Source: Dillenia suffruticosa
Lineage: Eukaryota > Streptophyta > Magnoliopsida > Dilleniales > Dilleniaceae
Reading direction: 5' to 3'
DNA: 64,000 nucleotides
Assembly: GCA_033439265.1 (NCBI GenBank)
Contig: JAVTVX010000012.1
Location: 36,086,261-36,150,260, forward strand
Below, one piece after another: positions 1-12,478 of this stretch. Position numbers and translations under genes: made by a program. Position 1 is the stretch's first letter, and each line of letters starts with the position of its first letter. Below the pieces are notes generated by a model that saw only the letters and a program-made list of their open reading frames with translations, did no database searches and had not been told where the DNA came from.

Positions 1-1470
1 TCTAAGGTATTTCTACTGCATAATCTAACACCAAAGGTCTCCTTGATCATTCAGAATTTTCCATCCCAGTTTGGCCATCAACGCCTTGTTGAGCTCCCTC
101 ATGCTTCTAATACCCAAACCTCCATCTTTTTTATGAGCACACACCTTGTCCCATTTAACCATATGGACTTTCCTTTTGTCCTCATTACTCCCCTAAAGGA
201 AATCTCTATTCAACTTATCTAAGTTCTTGCAAGTGCTCTCTAAAAGCCATGCCGTTTACATTGTATAAAGCGGGATAGCAACTGTTACCGATTGGATTAG
301 AGTTCTTCTACCCACCATGCGTAGGAGTTTAGACTTCCAACTGCTAAGTTTACTTTGTATCTTCTCAACAATATGATGGTAGAAGTTCTTATTTTGTCTA
401 TCGTGTATTACTAGGACACCCAAATATCTTCCTAAGTTCTCGATGAGGGAGAACTTATTGCAAGCCTCCACAGAGGCTTTAAGATGTCTTGGGCCCCTGT
501 TGTTGATCCAAAGCTTGGACTTGTGGGAGTTTACCTATAACCCGCTCTCCTCCTCAATTTCCTTTAGACAACATAAAATGTTATTCAGAGTAAGGTGATT
601 TACCTCTGCAAAGCGGATTAAATCGTCAGCAAAGAAGAGATAGATATGGAGGGACCCCTTCTAGTGATTTTCATAGCTTTCCAAACTCCTTTTCAAACTT
701 TTTCCTAGATCATGCATGAGAGACGCTCCATAACCAATAGAAAAAGGTACGGAGAAAGGGGGTCTTCTTGTCTTAGTCCTTGGCCCGACTTGAACGGAGT
801 GAGCACCTCTCTATTCCAGACAATGGAAGTATCACCATTCGCCATGGCAAACATAACAATTTTAACCAGCTTCATAGGCACCTTGATCTCTAGGAAAACC
901 TTAGTTAGATATTCCCAACTAACATTGTCATAGACCTTTCTCAGATCAATTTTAAGGATCATATCATGCTTTGAGCTCTTCAAGTGCTTTATGGAGTGAA
1001 TCACTTCCTAAAGAGCTACGATATTGTCCAAAGTTCCTCTTCCCGATAGGAAACTATTTTGGTGGGGCCCGATAATACTTTGGAGAAGTGGCTTTAGTCT
1101 AGCAAGCAAACACTTACTCAAAATCTTATAAATGTTTAAAAGACTAATTGGTCTGAAATTTGAGATTTTCTCATGATTGTTAGACTTAGGGATCAAGATC
1201 ATAGGGGCATTGGCTATCTCGGGATAAAAGAAGCCATCAGATAAGACTTATTTGCAAACCTACACACTTTATCCTTCACAATGGGCTAGAACTTTTGATA
1301 AAAATAGGTTGCATTCTGTTTAGACATGGCGCTTTCAAGCTCTTCATAGAGAAAACTGCAACTTTAACTTCCTCTTCACAAAAGGGATTGCAAAGCATCA
1401 TTTTATCTAGTTTGCTTCTTCCCCCAGTCAGTCTATTACTCGATTGACTGACACTTTTGCTGGCAAACAA
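1..1470 (-). pseudogene. LINE ORF2 reverse transcriptase remnant
   Basis: Minus-strand pieces give the RT blocks in order: IPKSNNHEKISNFRPISL (about 1200-1130), GPHQNSFLSGRGTLDNIVAL (about 1070-1008), a palm segment with KIDLRKVYDNVSWEYL (about 960-900), the catalytic block FFADDLIRFAEV (about 650-600), then the thumb and C-terminal segment ending in GGLGIRSMRELNKALMAKLGW near 150-60. The FADD catalytic pair survives, but frames change several times and an in-frame stop precedes the C-terminal block. This is a non-LTR reverse transcriptase, not Ty1/copia or Ty3/gypsy. Confidence 0.88.
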
Positions 1471-1673
1471 CTTTGAAAAGTAGTTTATAGCATGACTTTT
1501 TAGCTCTTCCTAATTTGAAAGTAGTAGCATGAAAAAAATATAGTGTTTCTGTCCTCTTGTTTTAGACTTTTAGAACCATAATATCTCCTCTTGTGCTAGG
1601 ACTTTATGAAACTCCATTAGAAGATGGCACTCCAACTCCTATAAGAAGTCGATTGCTTGTAACTAGGAGCTCT

Positions 1674-2800
1674 CTAAATACCTCCTAGTCTTGCTTCAAA
1701 CTCTTTTTTCTGTTGAAAGATGTTTCCGAAGACTATCTTATTCCAAACTTTCGTCTCCTCCTCTACAGTATGGAGAGTAAACTCGTGAGGGCCCTCTTCC
1801 ACATTCCAAGCTTCTTCGAAATCTTCATTGAACTTAGGGTGCATCAACCAAGCGGTTTCGAACCTGAAGTCCTTTCTATCCTTATTAGGGGGCACTGTCA
1901 GGGCAGTATTGAGACAATAGGGCAATGGTCACCATGGAGTCTTGTCAGGTTAAGGACCTTTATCACCGAAAAAGACATCCTAGCCTCCAAGTTACAAAAA
2001 ACCTTATCCAACTTTTGGTGGTAAAGTCAACTGAATCCTCTTCCCTTTCCAGACCAGGTAAAATTAGGATGGCGAAAAGACATCCTAGCCTCCAAGTTAC
2101 AAAAAACCTTATCCAACTTTTGGTGGTAAAGTCAACTGAATCCTCTTCCCTTTCCAGACCAGGTAAAATTAGGATGGCCCGTCTTAACGTCTAGCAACTT
2201 CCATCGAGACCACCAATTTCTGCATCTTTGACACCTCTTCTAGGTCGAAGGATTGCTCTTTCTCGTTTTTTAAATCCAATTATATCGTTGAAATCGCCCA
2301 TGACAAGCCAAAGCTTATTCATGTTCTCCACAATCTTTGCTAAATCATTCCGGCAGTCAACTTTGGAGTTAAGGTATGGCTAACAATACACAAAGGTAAT
2401 AAACTAATTCTTACCATCTTCTCTAATCAAACAATGAATCATCGGGTTTGTGTGTTGCACCATACAAAGGTTAACCTTATTCTGATTTCACGAGAGCCAG
2501 AGACCCCTTTAAAGCCATTAGCTGGGATGATATACTCTGCCTCAAGACACTCTTTCCTTAAGAACTCGGAAAAGATATTTTTTTTTGGTTTTGTCTCCAT
2601 GCAGTAAAAAACTCTGGCCTTTCCCTTCTAATCAGCTCCCTACCTACCTTTTTAAAACTATTGCTACCGATGCCCCGACAGTTCCAAGCAATACTTTTGA
2701 GACCTATTAGGAAAAAAGGCAAAAGAGATAAAACAACAGATACGGAGGTGGCATAGGATTCAATCTCTTGATCCATATTCATTTATTCCTCTTACCCACC
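1674..2800 (-). pseudogene. LINE ORF2 endonuclease and linker remnant
   Basis: The frame at 2782-2558 carries the start of an apurinic-like endonuclease (IAWNCRGIGSNSFKKVGREL), the typical opening of plant LINE ORF2. The segment 1925-1674 carries the linker that normally precedes the RT (FRFETAWLMHPKF then VWNKIVFGNIFQQKKEFEARL). Most of the endonuclease between these is broken by stops and by the tandem duplication at 1969-2178. It belongs to the same element as ORF1 upstream and the RT downstream. Confidence 0.8.
1969..2178. repeat. 105-bp near-perfect tandem duplication inside the LINE
   Basis: A block running from about 1972 to 2073 is repeated from about 2077 to 2178 with a period of 105 bp and almost no differences. 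Both copies end with the same AGGATGGC. It lies in the endonuclease-RT part of the dead LINE, so it has no coding meaning. The lack of divergence suggests a recent replication-slippage or unequal-exchange event, or an assembly artefact. Confidence 0.9.
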
Positions 2801-3307
2801 CGACTGCCTTTCATCGTTGCTAGCTGTTAAATTTAAAAGACTCTTAATTGACACCTCCTCTCCTAGGTCGAAAGCTCTAATAGTAGGCTCTTGAGTGACT
2901 CAACCCTTTAAGGGAGATTCCAACTTCCTTTTAGTAATTTCAAATAATTACGGCCCACTTTCAAAGAACATTTGGGAAGTCTCTTGTGTCAGCACTAGCT
3001 AGGCTTTAACCTCTCAGGTGAGAGTGTTTTCCAACTTAAGACCCAAATTGTTACCTCCAGACTCTTTCCCCTTTTTCCACCCGATTGATCATGCCCGACT
3101 CCTACTGCACTAACTTCATTGTTTCAACCACCTTTAAAGAGGGAATCTTGTGATTCAACAATCTTAAACCCATATCCTCTCTTTGCAACTTCTCCTAAAA
3201 AATCTTGACTTCCTTCCCTTTTGTTGGCACTCTCGTACTCTTGCTCTGCAAAACTTTTCTTTGCTCTAACCTAGGTCGGTAGCTATTGGTCACTATTTCT
3301 GCTAAGA

Positions 3308-4188
3308 CTAGCTCACTTCTTCCGATACCACATTGACTTCGTTGAGGTGGTTAAAACGGTTCAGGTAAGAACCCTTTTTCCTTTCTTTGCCTCTGAGCTT
3401 TCTATTTTGGTTAATCTTTTGTCTTCTTTGCACAACCATCCATGGGCCTAGACCATCGTCCTTCGTTGTTGTGGTCTCTACCGTGGGAGGGTCTCCGTTG
3501 TTTAGAGTTTTCATAGCCTGATCAGATTCATTTCCCAGATGCTCATTCACCATCTTGTTGACCCGATCATTGCGATTCTTCGCTTTGTGACCAACTTTCC
3601 CGCAATTAAAACAAATGTTGTGCAAACCCTCGTATTGGATTCGTTGCACCCTTATCCAAATTTTAACCTTGGCACCAGAGGTTTATCTAGATCAATTTCA
3701 ACGCAAATCCTAGCATATCTTCCTCTCAATGCATTCGCTGTATTCATGTTTGATTTGATGGGTCTGCCTATTGCCTTGGCTATTTCAAACAAAATATCTT
3801 CGTTGAAGAATTCAATAGGCAAATAGGAAAGTCTTATCCATACTGCCGTGAACTTAATCTTCTCCCTTTTGGGTGTGAACCAAGATTTCCACTTCCTTAC
3901 CGTGAGGTAATAATTGTGGATGAGCCACGGACCTTTAGTGAGGACATGGAAGTAGTCTTGCTTGCTTGCGAATTTAGCGAGGAAGTGGCCTTCCACCAAA
4001 TTCTTCGCCTCTAGTCTCCACATGTGTATCACCTTAGTTAGCATTAGATGGTAGCCTATGTCTTTTCCCAACAGTTTGATAATCAAAGTTTGTTTCCAGG
4101 GTTTCCAATAAGACTCTAATTTTTGCAATGTTGAGTGTACCCAAGGGCTGCTCATCTGCCTCCCTTTACATAAAGTCTTCTTCCCCAT
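3308..4188 (-). pseudogene. LINE ORF1 remnant: DUF4283-like domain plus CCHC zinc knuckle
   Basis: Two minus-strand reading frames (4188-3652 and 3649-3308) together encode the usual plant LINE ORF1 layout. The first holds the RNA-binding DUF4283-like region, with text such as GPWLIHNYYLTVRKW and AVWIRLSYLPIEFF. The second continues with a knuckle of the form CFNCGKVGHKAKN, in which the fourth metal ligand (the final Cys) is replaced by Asn. The frame changes between the two halves. In the family this protein binds element RNA. Here the break and the lost ligand indicate a dead copy. Confidence 0.85.
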
Positions 4189-4400
4189 CCGATTCAGGGT
4201 TTACCAATCCTTCTCCCTTTGTGCCTCCACTACTTTGTCCCATTAGCATCTCCTTAAAAGAGATCTTTGACACCATGCGATTATCTTTCTTTGCTTTCGC
4301 TTTCTTTACACTCCTCTACAGGTGGTCTTCTTCTTTAGAAGAACATTCTGTCTCTCTCTCATGGCTTCTTCCTACCCTGGCTACTCCCATCTCTGGTTAG

Positions 4401-5100
4401 ACAACGTCGGTTTTCACATGTATATCAATCATAGATTATATCATCCATTATATCTCCATCAAGCGTTAAACCATAAATTTATGTGTACGTAATTTGTGGG
4501 ACCTGAAAATTAGGTAACCCATGTAACCTTTTTTGTACCGAATTTGGATATTGAAAGGTACCGATCGGAACCACAAAGAGATATGATCAGAGTTTTAACT
4601 TTTTTTTTTCCTTCTTTTTGTATTATTAGTATTTGAATCTATATTACAACTAATTCGATTTAAATACTTATCAAATCGATTTTAGGAATAGCTTTTTATA
4701 GTAGTCTTTTTCATTAAACCTGATATTTAGTTAACATATTCACTACTCTCACCTATTTGGTCAAGTGTCTTCACATTGGACGGTGAGAGTTTACTCCGTC
4801 CTGAAGAGGTACCACACATTGGTGCTGGAACTCTTGAATCCACTACTGCTCTAAAACAAGTAAAAATGACTATAGTCAAGCAGAAGACCAAGAACGAAAA
4901 CTAAAATGGTAATAGATCATGATGTATAGAACAACTCTATCAGCTGCACTACAAGATTTTCGACAAATCTCTTGTAACAACATCATAGTTAGAACAACAT
5001 ATGATTTAAACCAGAAAAAAAAAATCATGAAATATGAACTTCATTGAAAATTTCAACATTCCATCTCATCGAACCCAAACCTAATTTTGGGATTTTCAGC
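4401..5100. other. Intergenic, no gene seen
   Basis: AT-rich sequence between the LINE remnant and the fragment at 5113. No open frame with protein-like composition, no tRNA-like fold and no terminal repeats were noticed. Confidence 0.6.
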
Positions 5101-5112
5101 TAATTGTCAAAA

Positions 5113-5575
5113 TTAGGAAAAGGTCTGCAATGAAAACGAAACAAAATGTTGACGAGGAGACATTAAAAAGAACAGATTAAAAAGAACAGATCCGTCGGGA
5201 GAGAAATATTGCTGAGACAAGCCGGAGAATCCTTCCATGACGAATTCTCTCTCTCTCTCTCTAATTGAATATAAAAAGAAGAGACTTCCTTCCCTGTCAT
5301 GCTGAAGCCGAAGCAAGAGCTCCCCTGGAGGATTGTCAAGGTGTACAACTCTTGGAGGACTCCTAATACCCATGACAGCCACAACTCTTGGAGGACTCCT
5401 AATACCCATGACAGCCAAGAGGTCTCTGCACATTGAGTTCCCTACCTGCAAACATGAAACACCCCCTGAGCATCAATCTCGTGCGTGATAATCCGGCGGT
5501 CTTCAATGATCCTGGCCATCCTATGATCTTCCTCCACCTTCCCAGAAAGCAGTTTGACCAGAATAACTGAAATCT
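5113..5575 (-). other. Unidentified coding-like fragment with an internal 36-bp tandem repeat
   Basis: The minus strand contains two coding-like stretches. At about 5560-5450 one frame reads ILVKLLSGKVEEDHRMARII and continues, open, for about 40 residues to a possible splice site. At 5451-5113 a second frame reads VGNSMCRDLLAVMGIRSPPR and includes a doubled 12-residue unit from the 36-bp repeat. I do not recognise the family. It could be a decayed gene or a captured exon. No start, promoter or complete exon structure could be defined. Confidence 0.35.
5345..5416. repeat. 36-bp perfect tandem repeat, two copies
   Basis: The unit beginning ACAACTCTTGGAGGACTCC occurs at 5345-5380 and again at 5381-5416. 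Its length is a multiple of three, so the reading frame on the minus strand stays open and a 12-residue unit (MGIRSPPRVVAV) is doubled. Confidence 0.95.
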
Positions 5576-5737
5576 GTCTCCACTTCCACCTTCATCAGCT
5601 CACATGAGCCATAATTACAGCAGTTCTAAAGGGTTATTTCTAATTTTCACTTATACATGTAGTGTTAAAAATAATAAATTTGAAATCTTTTATTTTTTTA
5701 TCAGGCATAAAAAATTATTAACCGTACCATCATCAGT

Positions 5738-5785
5738 ACCATCATCATCGTCATCATCGTCATCATCGTCATCATCGTCATCAAT
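5738..5785. repeat. TCATCG-type hexanucleotide microsatellite
   Basis: A run of CATCATCGT units, about seven repeats of the hexamer TCATCG, flanked by AT-rich DNA. It encodes only a serine run in one frame and is not a gene. Confidence 0.9.
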
Positions 5786-7562
5786 ACAATAGTGTCTTAT
5801 GGAGATTACAGAGAGTGCAATATAAAAAAATAGGTATATTTTTTATTTTTAAAAGATTAAAAATTTAATTATCTATTTTTTAAATGTATAATTAATAAAT
5901 TAAATAATAAAATTATTTGATAATGGATTAACATTTATTATAATTTTAGTATTATTATGTATATACAATACATTAAGATAATATAAAAATGTTTTTATTT
6001 TTATTTTTAATACTTTTTCCTTTTCTTCACTAATCTGTATCTCATTTTTCTCTGTTATTTACTTCTTAAGTCTTATCCTTATATAGAATTACGATAGTCA
6101 AAATTCATTTCTTCCACTCCTATGACACGAACACGAAAGATAATATCTTTTGGAAGTTATAGGGAGTTTTACTCCTATGGCAAGAATAAGAAATTGTTGC
6201 GATAAATATCAACTCGATATCACAATGTGACAAATTTTATTTAACTTATAACCTATGGTAGAGAATTCCACTCACAGTGTAAGCATGAGCATGTGACCTA
6301 GTTATTGTTAATGCAAAATAGTTATCTTAGTCCAAAGGAATTGATCTTGCTATATTTGCCCCAATTCGAATTAAAAATGTGATGCAACTTCTTACCTAAG
6401 TGAATTAAAACAAATTAGTTAATGGCACAACCAATGAATTAAACACCAAGTAAATTTATTAGATTTTTTTCTTAATTTCCTATTAAAACTTGAAAAATAC
6501 TATAAGATAATTAAATAAAAGATAATATCTAAATATTTCTATGAAGATGGCTTATGAATAGGGATAGTAATATCTTACCGATGGAGCTTTTTTTTTTTTT
6601 TTTATTTTTGAAAAATGATTTAAGGGTGAATTTTTTTAATTGAATAATTGAGTCGGTTTGAATACAAAATTAGCTTATAAAAATTCCAACTTGACCCGTT
6701 ATATAATTTAATATTTTATCATTAAAACATATTTATATTGAATTTATTAAAATTAGAGTTTCATTTTGAATTTTGAAAACTTTTATCCAAGATAGATGCG
6801 TACCTCTGACTCCCTCCTCCTCATCCTTTATCCTTTCATTTCTTCACCCGCACCATCGACAATAATAGACGACAGTCGATAGATTGTTGAGGATCAGTCC
6901 ATCTATACATATAGCAACACTACACGAGAGTGAGAGAGTTAGCAAATAACGATAGTAGTTGATATATTGCAACGGTCAGATTTGCAATCATCAGCCATTC
7001 CTTCATCTTTTTTCCCACCCTTCATCCTCCCCCGCCCCCCCCCCCCCATAGCCACAACCACTCCACCCTTCTTTCTTCCCCACCCATTCAATCACACCAA
7101 AAAGAGTGAGAGTATCCTTCGTCATTCCTCCACCCTCACCCCACATTTCATTCCTTTTCCAGCCCCACCCATCAAGCCACATTGAAAGAGAGAGAAAGAA
7201 ACTCAAACAACCACATCAATAGATTTTAAAACTTATAAATTTAAATCGGATCAGATTAATTTTTTATAAAATTTTATAGAGTTAAATATAATTTTTTATT
7301 TTATTAACATGGGTAAGACTAAGATTAGAATCGAATATTGTCAGAATTTTAGAAAGAATATAATATTAACAAAACTAGTACCATATCCTTCTGTTGCCAT
7401 TCTACTTATGAAAGTCGTAACGTTCTAACCTCTCCCTTTCATAGTTGAAAGGAAAATTCATAATATTTCTAATTTTAAATTGCCGTGGAGGAAGGAAAGA
7501 GGAAAAGAAACGAAAAAAAAAAAAAAACACGATCCGTTGTACTAAAAAATAACATCCCTCCC
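5786..7562. other. AT-rich intergenic DNA upstream of the HCNGP-like gene
   Basis: Mostly AT-rich non-coding DNA, with a pyrimidine-rich stretch at about 6990-7180 that includes a poly-C run near 7034-7048. Open frames here come from low-complexity composition. No gene or transposon ends were recognised. Confidence 0.6.
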
Positions 7563-7563
7563 A

Positions 7564-7589
7564 CTCTCTCTCTCTCTCTCTCTCTCTCT
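7564..7589. repeat. CT microsatellite in the HCNGP-like 5' region
   Basis: About 13 CT units lie some 135 bp upstream of the ATG at 7723. CT/GA runs in this position are common in plant 5' UTRs and core promoters and can bind GAGA-binding (BPC) proteins; that role here is inference. Confidence 0.85.
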
Positions 7590-7722
7590 ATCCCTCTTTC
7601 TCGAGTCTCGACTAGCAGGAACAAATTTAGGGCTCAGATCAGAAACCCCAATTGACTTGCAAAACCATAACTTCTTCAATTCCCCATATTTTTTGCCAAT
7701 TTGTCCCAAAAACCTAATTTTC

Positions 7723-10700
7723 ATGGCGTCGAAGAAGAAACAACCGGAAGGCATAGCCTTACTCTCAATGTACAACGACGAAGAAGACGACGAAGGGATG
7801 GAGGATATCGCCGACGAAGAAGACGAACAAGAACAACAGGAACAACTACAACATCAACAGCAATATTCGAGCAACGTAGACGAAGATGATACCAATATAA
7901 TTGACGCTTTTGATTCTGCTCCTCCTGCTGATACAACATCGAGACTAGTCGAAGACGAAGAGAACCTAAAGATCAGTTCTTTAAGGCCTCCAACGCCGTC
8001 TTCATCGATTATAAATCGTCCCAGTAGAAAAGGGTCGCTTACGATTGTAGATTACGGACATGACGAGACTGCAATGTCTCCTGAAGCTGATGCTGAGGTA
8101 TGTAGTTGAAAATTGGATTGAATGTATGCTTTACGATGTTGCTGGTGTTGATTTCTGCTTTTGTTTGATTTGCAGGAAGGAGAAATTGTGGGAATTGGTC
8201 GAGTGTCTTTTGGTGATCATCTTCAAACTGGAAGCGGTATGTTCTGAATATTGATAACTATGGCATGTGAAAATATTTTAGTGATACTATTCACAGAAAT
8301 TCCTGCTCGGTCGCTCCAAAAGAATCCTATTATGTTTCTATCAATTTAAATTGATGTAATTTTTCTTATCTTGAAGGGTGTTTGTTTCTCATATTGTGGG
8401 TTCATGAGCATTATTTATAGGCATATAACTAAGTAGGTAGATTCAAGAGAAAAAGGAGAAAAATGGCATTAATGGGTTATAATTGGATTTTTTTGGGACC
8501 TATTTTATCCTAATGATTAATCTGAACTAAAAACAGGAAACTAATTTCCTGGGATAATTATGTCCAGAAAACTTGTGTTGGACTTTGAACAACAAATTCC
8601 CATCCACCCTCGATTAATGTTGGATTAGGCGAGGGAGAACTATTCATGGTGCAGCTTGATTGAGCAGTATTAGAAGAACTCAACTAAAGAAATTTATTCT
8701 TAGGTGTGTCATTTATGTCTTCATTTGTGACATGGCTCACTAAAAGGTGCTTCACTTTCTAAATCTATTTGTATTTACAGGAAATGCCCAAACACCCTCT
8801 GGGGCTGTTCAGGTATTAACACCGAATGCTCAAGCTAGTTCTCCTCAATCAGCTGAACTTCCAGAGTCATTACAGTCTGATATGCCTAATCATTCTGCAG
8901 TAGAAACAGAAGTAGTAAATATAAAGGTAATAGCTGTTGATTCTGACGGGCAGCAGAAGGATGACGATCCATTGGACAAGTTTCTTCCTCCACCACCAAA
9001 ATCTAGGTGCGCAGATGAGCTTCAGGTAATTGCCCTTTTATGAAATTAAGGATCACTATGTGTTTCTGATAGGCTGAAAGTTTAAAAGGCTTTTGTTTCT
9101 CGAGAGGATACAGTATCTGAAATTGAATATTCTAATGGGGAAACATGTAGTAATAGTAGCTATGGGACTGATTAGTACTATTGCTCCCTGTATTGATGAG
9201 ATTGCTAGCTCATCAAGTCCTTATATGATATGTTTTCCAGAACTATTTACTGGATTTGAACAAAATACATGCATTTCTTGAATCATTCATTTTGAGTTTT
9301 GCCGTACATTGTACCAGGATGTGGTGATCTACTTTTCGTGTCTGCCTTTTTTTATAAGTATGTGTCGAGGTATTTAAAGCCTGTGAATCAATATAACATT
9401 CTATGAACTTTATCTTCCAGTCTTCCTGTGTGGCCATTAAACAGTTCCTCTCTATCCTCTCATATTCCACAGCTTTTTCTTGCTCTGCTCTGCAGGAAAA
9501 GATTAACAAATTTCTTGCATATAAGAGAGCTGGAAAAAGCTTTAATGCAGAAGTGCGTAATAGGAAAGATTATCGGAATCCTGACTTCTTGCTTCATGCG
9601 GTGAGGTATCAAGACATAGACCAGATAGGATCTTGCTTCAGTAAAGAAGTGTTTGACCCCCATGGATATGACAAGGGTGACTACTACGATGAAATAGGTA
9701 AATTAATACCTCTCTTGTTTGAAGCTAAACTTTTTCTTTCTCTTTCATGGTTTATGCATTGGTATTTTTGTTGCTTTTGGGGCTTAGATGAGCTTGTTTG
9801 TTGTCAGTATGGTCCAATGAGGGAAATCCATATTTCATTTGTGAAGAACTGAGATCGATGACTAAGTGCTGAAGATGTATGAAATGGGTTCTAAATCATA
9901 AGAAACATAGACTGAAGTGATAAGATGAGAAATGAAAATATTTTAAACATTATTTTATCCCAGAAAGGAGACGGAAGTGCTTAAATATTTAGGAAGAAAA
10001 ATTTAATTCAAAGCAAGCAGAGGAATTTGTTTGAGCTCGCTTAATTCAAATTTGTTTGAGCTCACTTAATTCAGTAGGTGAAGTGTCCAGACTATATTGA
10101 AACAAGTGTTAGTGACCATGCTCTCGGTTGGGATTTATGAAGAGGAACAAAAGGAAAAGCATGCCAACATTCCTTGGTTCAATATGTTGTTGGACCAGAT
10201 CCCGATCTCTAGTTTGGAACATGGTCATTTAACATGGACTGCCTGGTAAATGAGGTGGCAAAGAAGGTTCTGAATCAGCTTGGGTTTGTGAGGGCAGTGA
10301 GTTACAGAAAACCTGTTCAAATACTGTCAGACCTGCCTGATGTATTTGAACCACTTAATCTGGACAGCATTTGATAGAGAGGGAGGGAGGGATGGAAGGA
10401 GATTGCACCAAGTTTTGTGAAACATTTGATGGTGTTAGCCTGGCTAATGATGCAATTTGAAATAAAGTAACCATTTATACATTATGCATGAAATGCGTGT
10501 GCAAGAGTGTATTGTACTACTCTATTTTCTTTCTTGAATATTTCTTTCTCAAGAGTTTTTCTTGCATTTTGGATGGGATATCTGAGTCCACTGTTTCATA
10601 TGTTCTCTTCTGTTGATCAGAGGCTGATATGAAGCGTGAAATGGAGAGGAAGGAACAAGATAGAAAAAAGAGTCAGAAGGTGGAATTTGTTGCTGGGCAG

Positions 10701-12478
10701 ACACAACCTGCGGCAGTTACCTCTGCACCAAAGATAAACATTCCTATACCAGGTTAAGAGGAGACTTCTTATTTTAATGTTCTTGCTGAGTATTGGTCGG
10801 TATCATATAATCATCTCCTTCATTTGATTGCTTGAAGGGACATAGGAAGAAAGAAATTCACTTATCCTAGGATCAGTTCTTATTTCTTTTTTTTTTTTTG
10901 TGTTGATGCTATGAACCTTGAATAAATGCCTTAAACATTTTCTCTGCCACGAAAAATATGGGTACTTTGTACTAGCTAATATCTATGACATTATCCTTGC
11001 AAAAGCCTGATAATAAACTTTTTAGTTTCTGGATGAAAGTAATGCAAAGCTCAGTGGAACAACAACAACAAAAAACTAAGCCTTAGTCCCAAATTTTGGG
11101 GTCTCTCGGCCTTTAGAGACCAATATAGGAGAGTTAAATAATGCAAAGCCTTGTGCAGTGAATTGAAAGCTGATTGCTAGATCCTTTCTAGCGAGTGATC
11201 CATAGTGTTCTTAGTCTAAGGTTGATGAAGTAAAAGTCACAAAATCATACTGATGCACTTGCAATGGACTTTCCAAATGGGACTTCATGAACTAGATTTC
11301 TTATTTTCTTTGTCCAATTAACTGACAAAAGCAAATTTAATGTGAACTCCTGGCAATCATGTGGAGTGTTTAACTTTGGTCTCTCATTATGTTAAAGACA
11401 TTACTAAAATATCAGCAATTCACTTGATATGTTGGCCTTTGTTTCTTGCAGGTGTTTCAAGTGTATCTACTAGTGGGTTGCTTTCACTTCCAACTGCTCC
11501 TGATTCAGGGTCTCGGGATGGCAGACAAAACAAAAAATCTAAGTGGGATAAGGTATTCTATAGGGCATGTGAGATAGCAAGTGCATGTTCTCCTTGTGTT
11601 TTTAAAGAAGCATTTTACCAACTTGTAAATTTGGTTTCAGGTTGATAGTGATAGAAAGAATCCTCTGCAATCTGGAGGACAGGATAACTTGTCTACTGCT
11701 GTGGCGCATGCAGCATTGCTCTCTGCTGCTAATGCTGGTTCTGGATATAGTGCTTTCGCGTAAGTTCTCCAGTTCTGTTGAGCATATATTTCTTTCTTTT
11801 TCATTATCACATACCATTATTTGATTCAATTTGTGTATATTCTATGTTGGAGTGACACACATATTTGCCTCCATTTTGTAGCTACTCATCGTACACATTT
11901 TTTATTAACAATCCATGAGATTCCTCCTATGATCAAGGAAAATTATCCTAATAAATAGGAGTGTGGATAGGGAGCCATACTAGTAAGTTACCTTGTCAAT
12001 AGAGGAAATTTTTAGGATCAATGACTTTAGCCCGCTTAGCCTTTTTTTTTTTTTTTTTTTGTTACATGAGATTCGAAACCTCAGACTACGGGGTTGGGGG
12101 AGAGGGTTATGACCACTAGGTTGTTCTCTTGGGGACAAAAGATGCTATTCTTAAAATCGGTGACTTAAGCTTGCTTAGTCTTGACCACAAAAAACTTGTA
12201 TTGCTGTATGAGGTTCTAATTTGTTAGCATCTGTATTCTCTTGTTGATTTCTGAAAAAAGTGAAACTTTTACATTGGATCATTTGTTTATGCAATCAATA
12301 GATGCTGTTCTTTGAATTTACATCATAATGTAATGTTTGTATCATTAACTGGAACTTCAATTCACTTTCCTGTAATTTCATTCTTCATTTACACTGTCTA
12401 TCATTATGCAGGCAACAAAAAAGGCGAGAAGCAGAAGAAAAAAGATCTAGTGAACGAAAGCCAGATAGAAGATCTTGA
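7723..12478 (+). CDS. HCNGP-like transcriptional regulator (SAP30-binding protein family)
   Basis: Eight coding exons, all with GT-AG borders and consistent phase: 7723-8097, 8176-8236, 8781-9025, 9496-9697, 10621-10752, 11452-11552, 11641-11759 and 12412-12478. The predicted protein is 433 aa. Residues 1-60 are acidic and Gln-rich (MASKKKQPEGIALLSMYNDE, then Asp/Glu runs). The conserved HCNGP domain is encoded mainly by exon 4 (residues about 228-294), with RAGKSFNAEVRNRKDYRNPD, DIDQIGSCFSKEVFDP and YDKGDYYDEI. The C-terminus is basic (QQKRREAEEKRSSERKPDRR). Family members are nuclear proteins linked to transcriptional control and, in animals, to SAP30 and RNA processing; the plant role is poorly defined. 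The first ATG after a CT-rich leader is chosen because it matches the family start. No lesion was seen. Confidence 0.93.
11055..11135 (+). repeat. Fragment of a dispersed plant repeat (CAACAACAACAAA...CCTTAGTCCCAA type)
   Basis: Inside intron 5 of the HCNGP-like gene is a CAACAACAACAAA run followed by CCTTAGTCCCAAATTTTGGGGTC. I recall this pattern as a recurrent short repeat in many plant genomes. No target-site duplication was defined. The assignment is by pattern memory only. Confidence 0.4.

Larger units (their letters stand above)
1..4400 (-). mobile_element. Degenerate LINE (non-LTR) retrotransposon, left end off window
   Basis: Minus-strand remnants occur in the order expected for a plant LINE: a gag-like ORF1 with a DUF4283-type domain and a CCHC zinc knuckle (about 4190-3300), an endonuclease start (about 2780), an EN-RT linker (about 1925-1674) and reverse transcriptase (about 1470-1). 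All parts are interrupted by stops and frameshifts, so the element cannot encode working proteins. The window begins inside the C-terminal part of the RT region, so the 3' tail and one target-site duplication are not visible. The 5' limit near 4400 is approximate; I saw no clear boundary. A 105-bp tandem duplication lies inside it. Confidence 0.9.

Noticed and set aside
5738-5785. CRISPR-like or satellite array
   Set aside because: It is a simple hexanucleotide microsatellite without spacers.
6967-7206. Pro/Ser-rich open frames on both strands
   Set aside because: They come from a pyrimidine-rich low-complexity tract. There is no domain, splice context or start signal.
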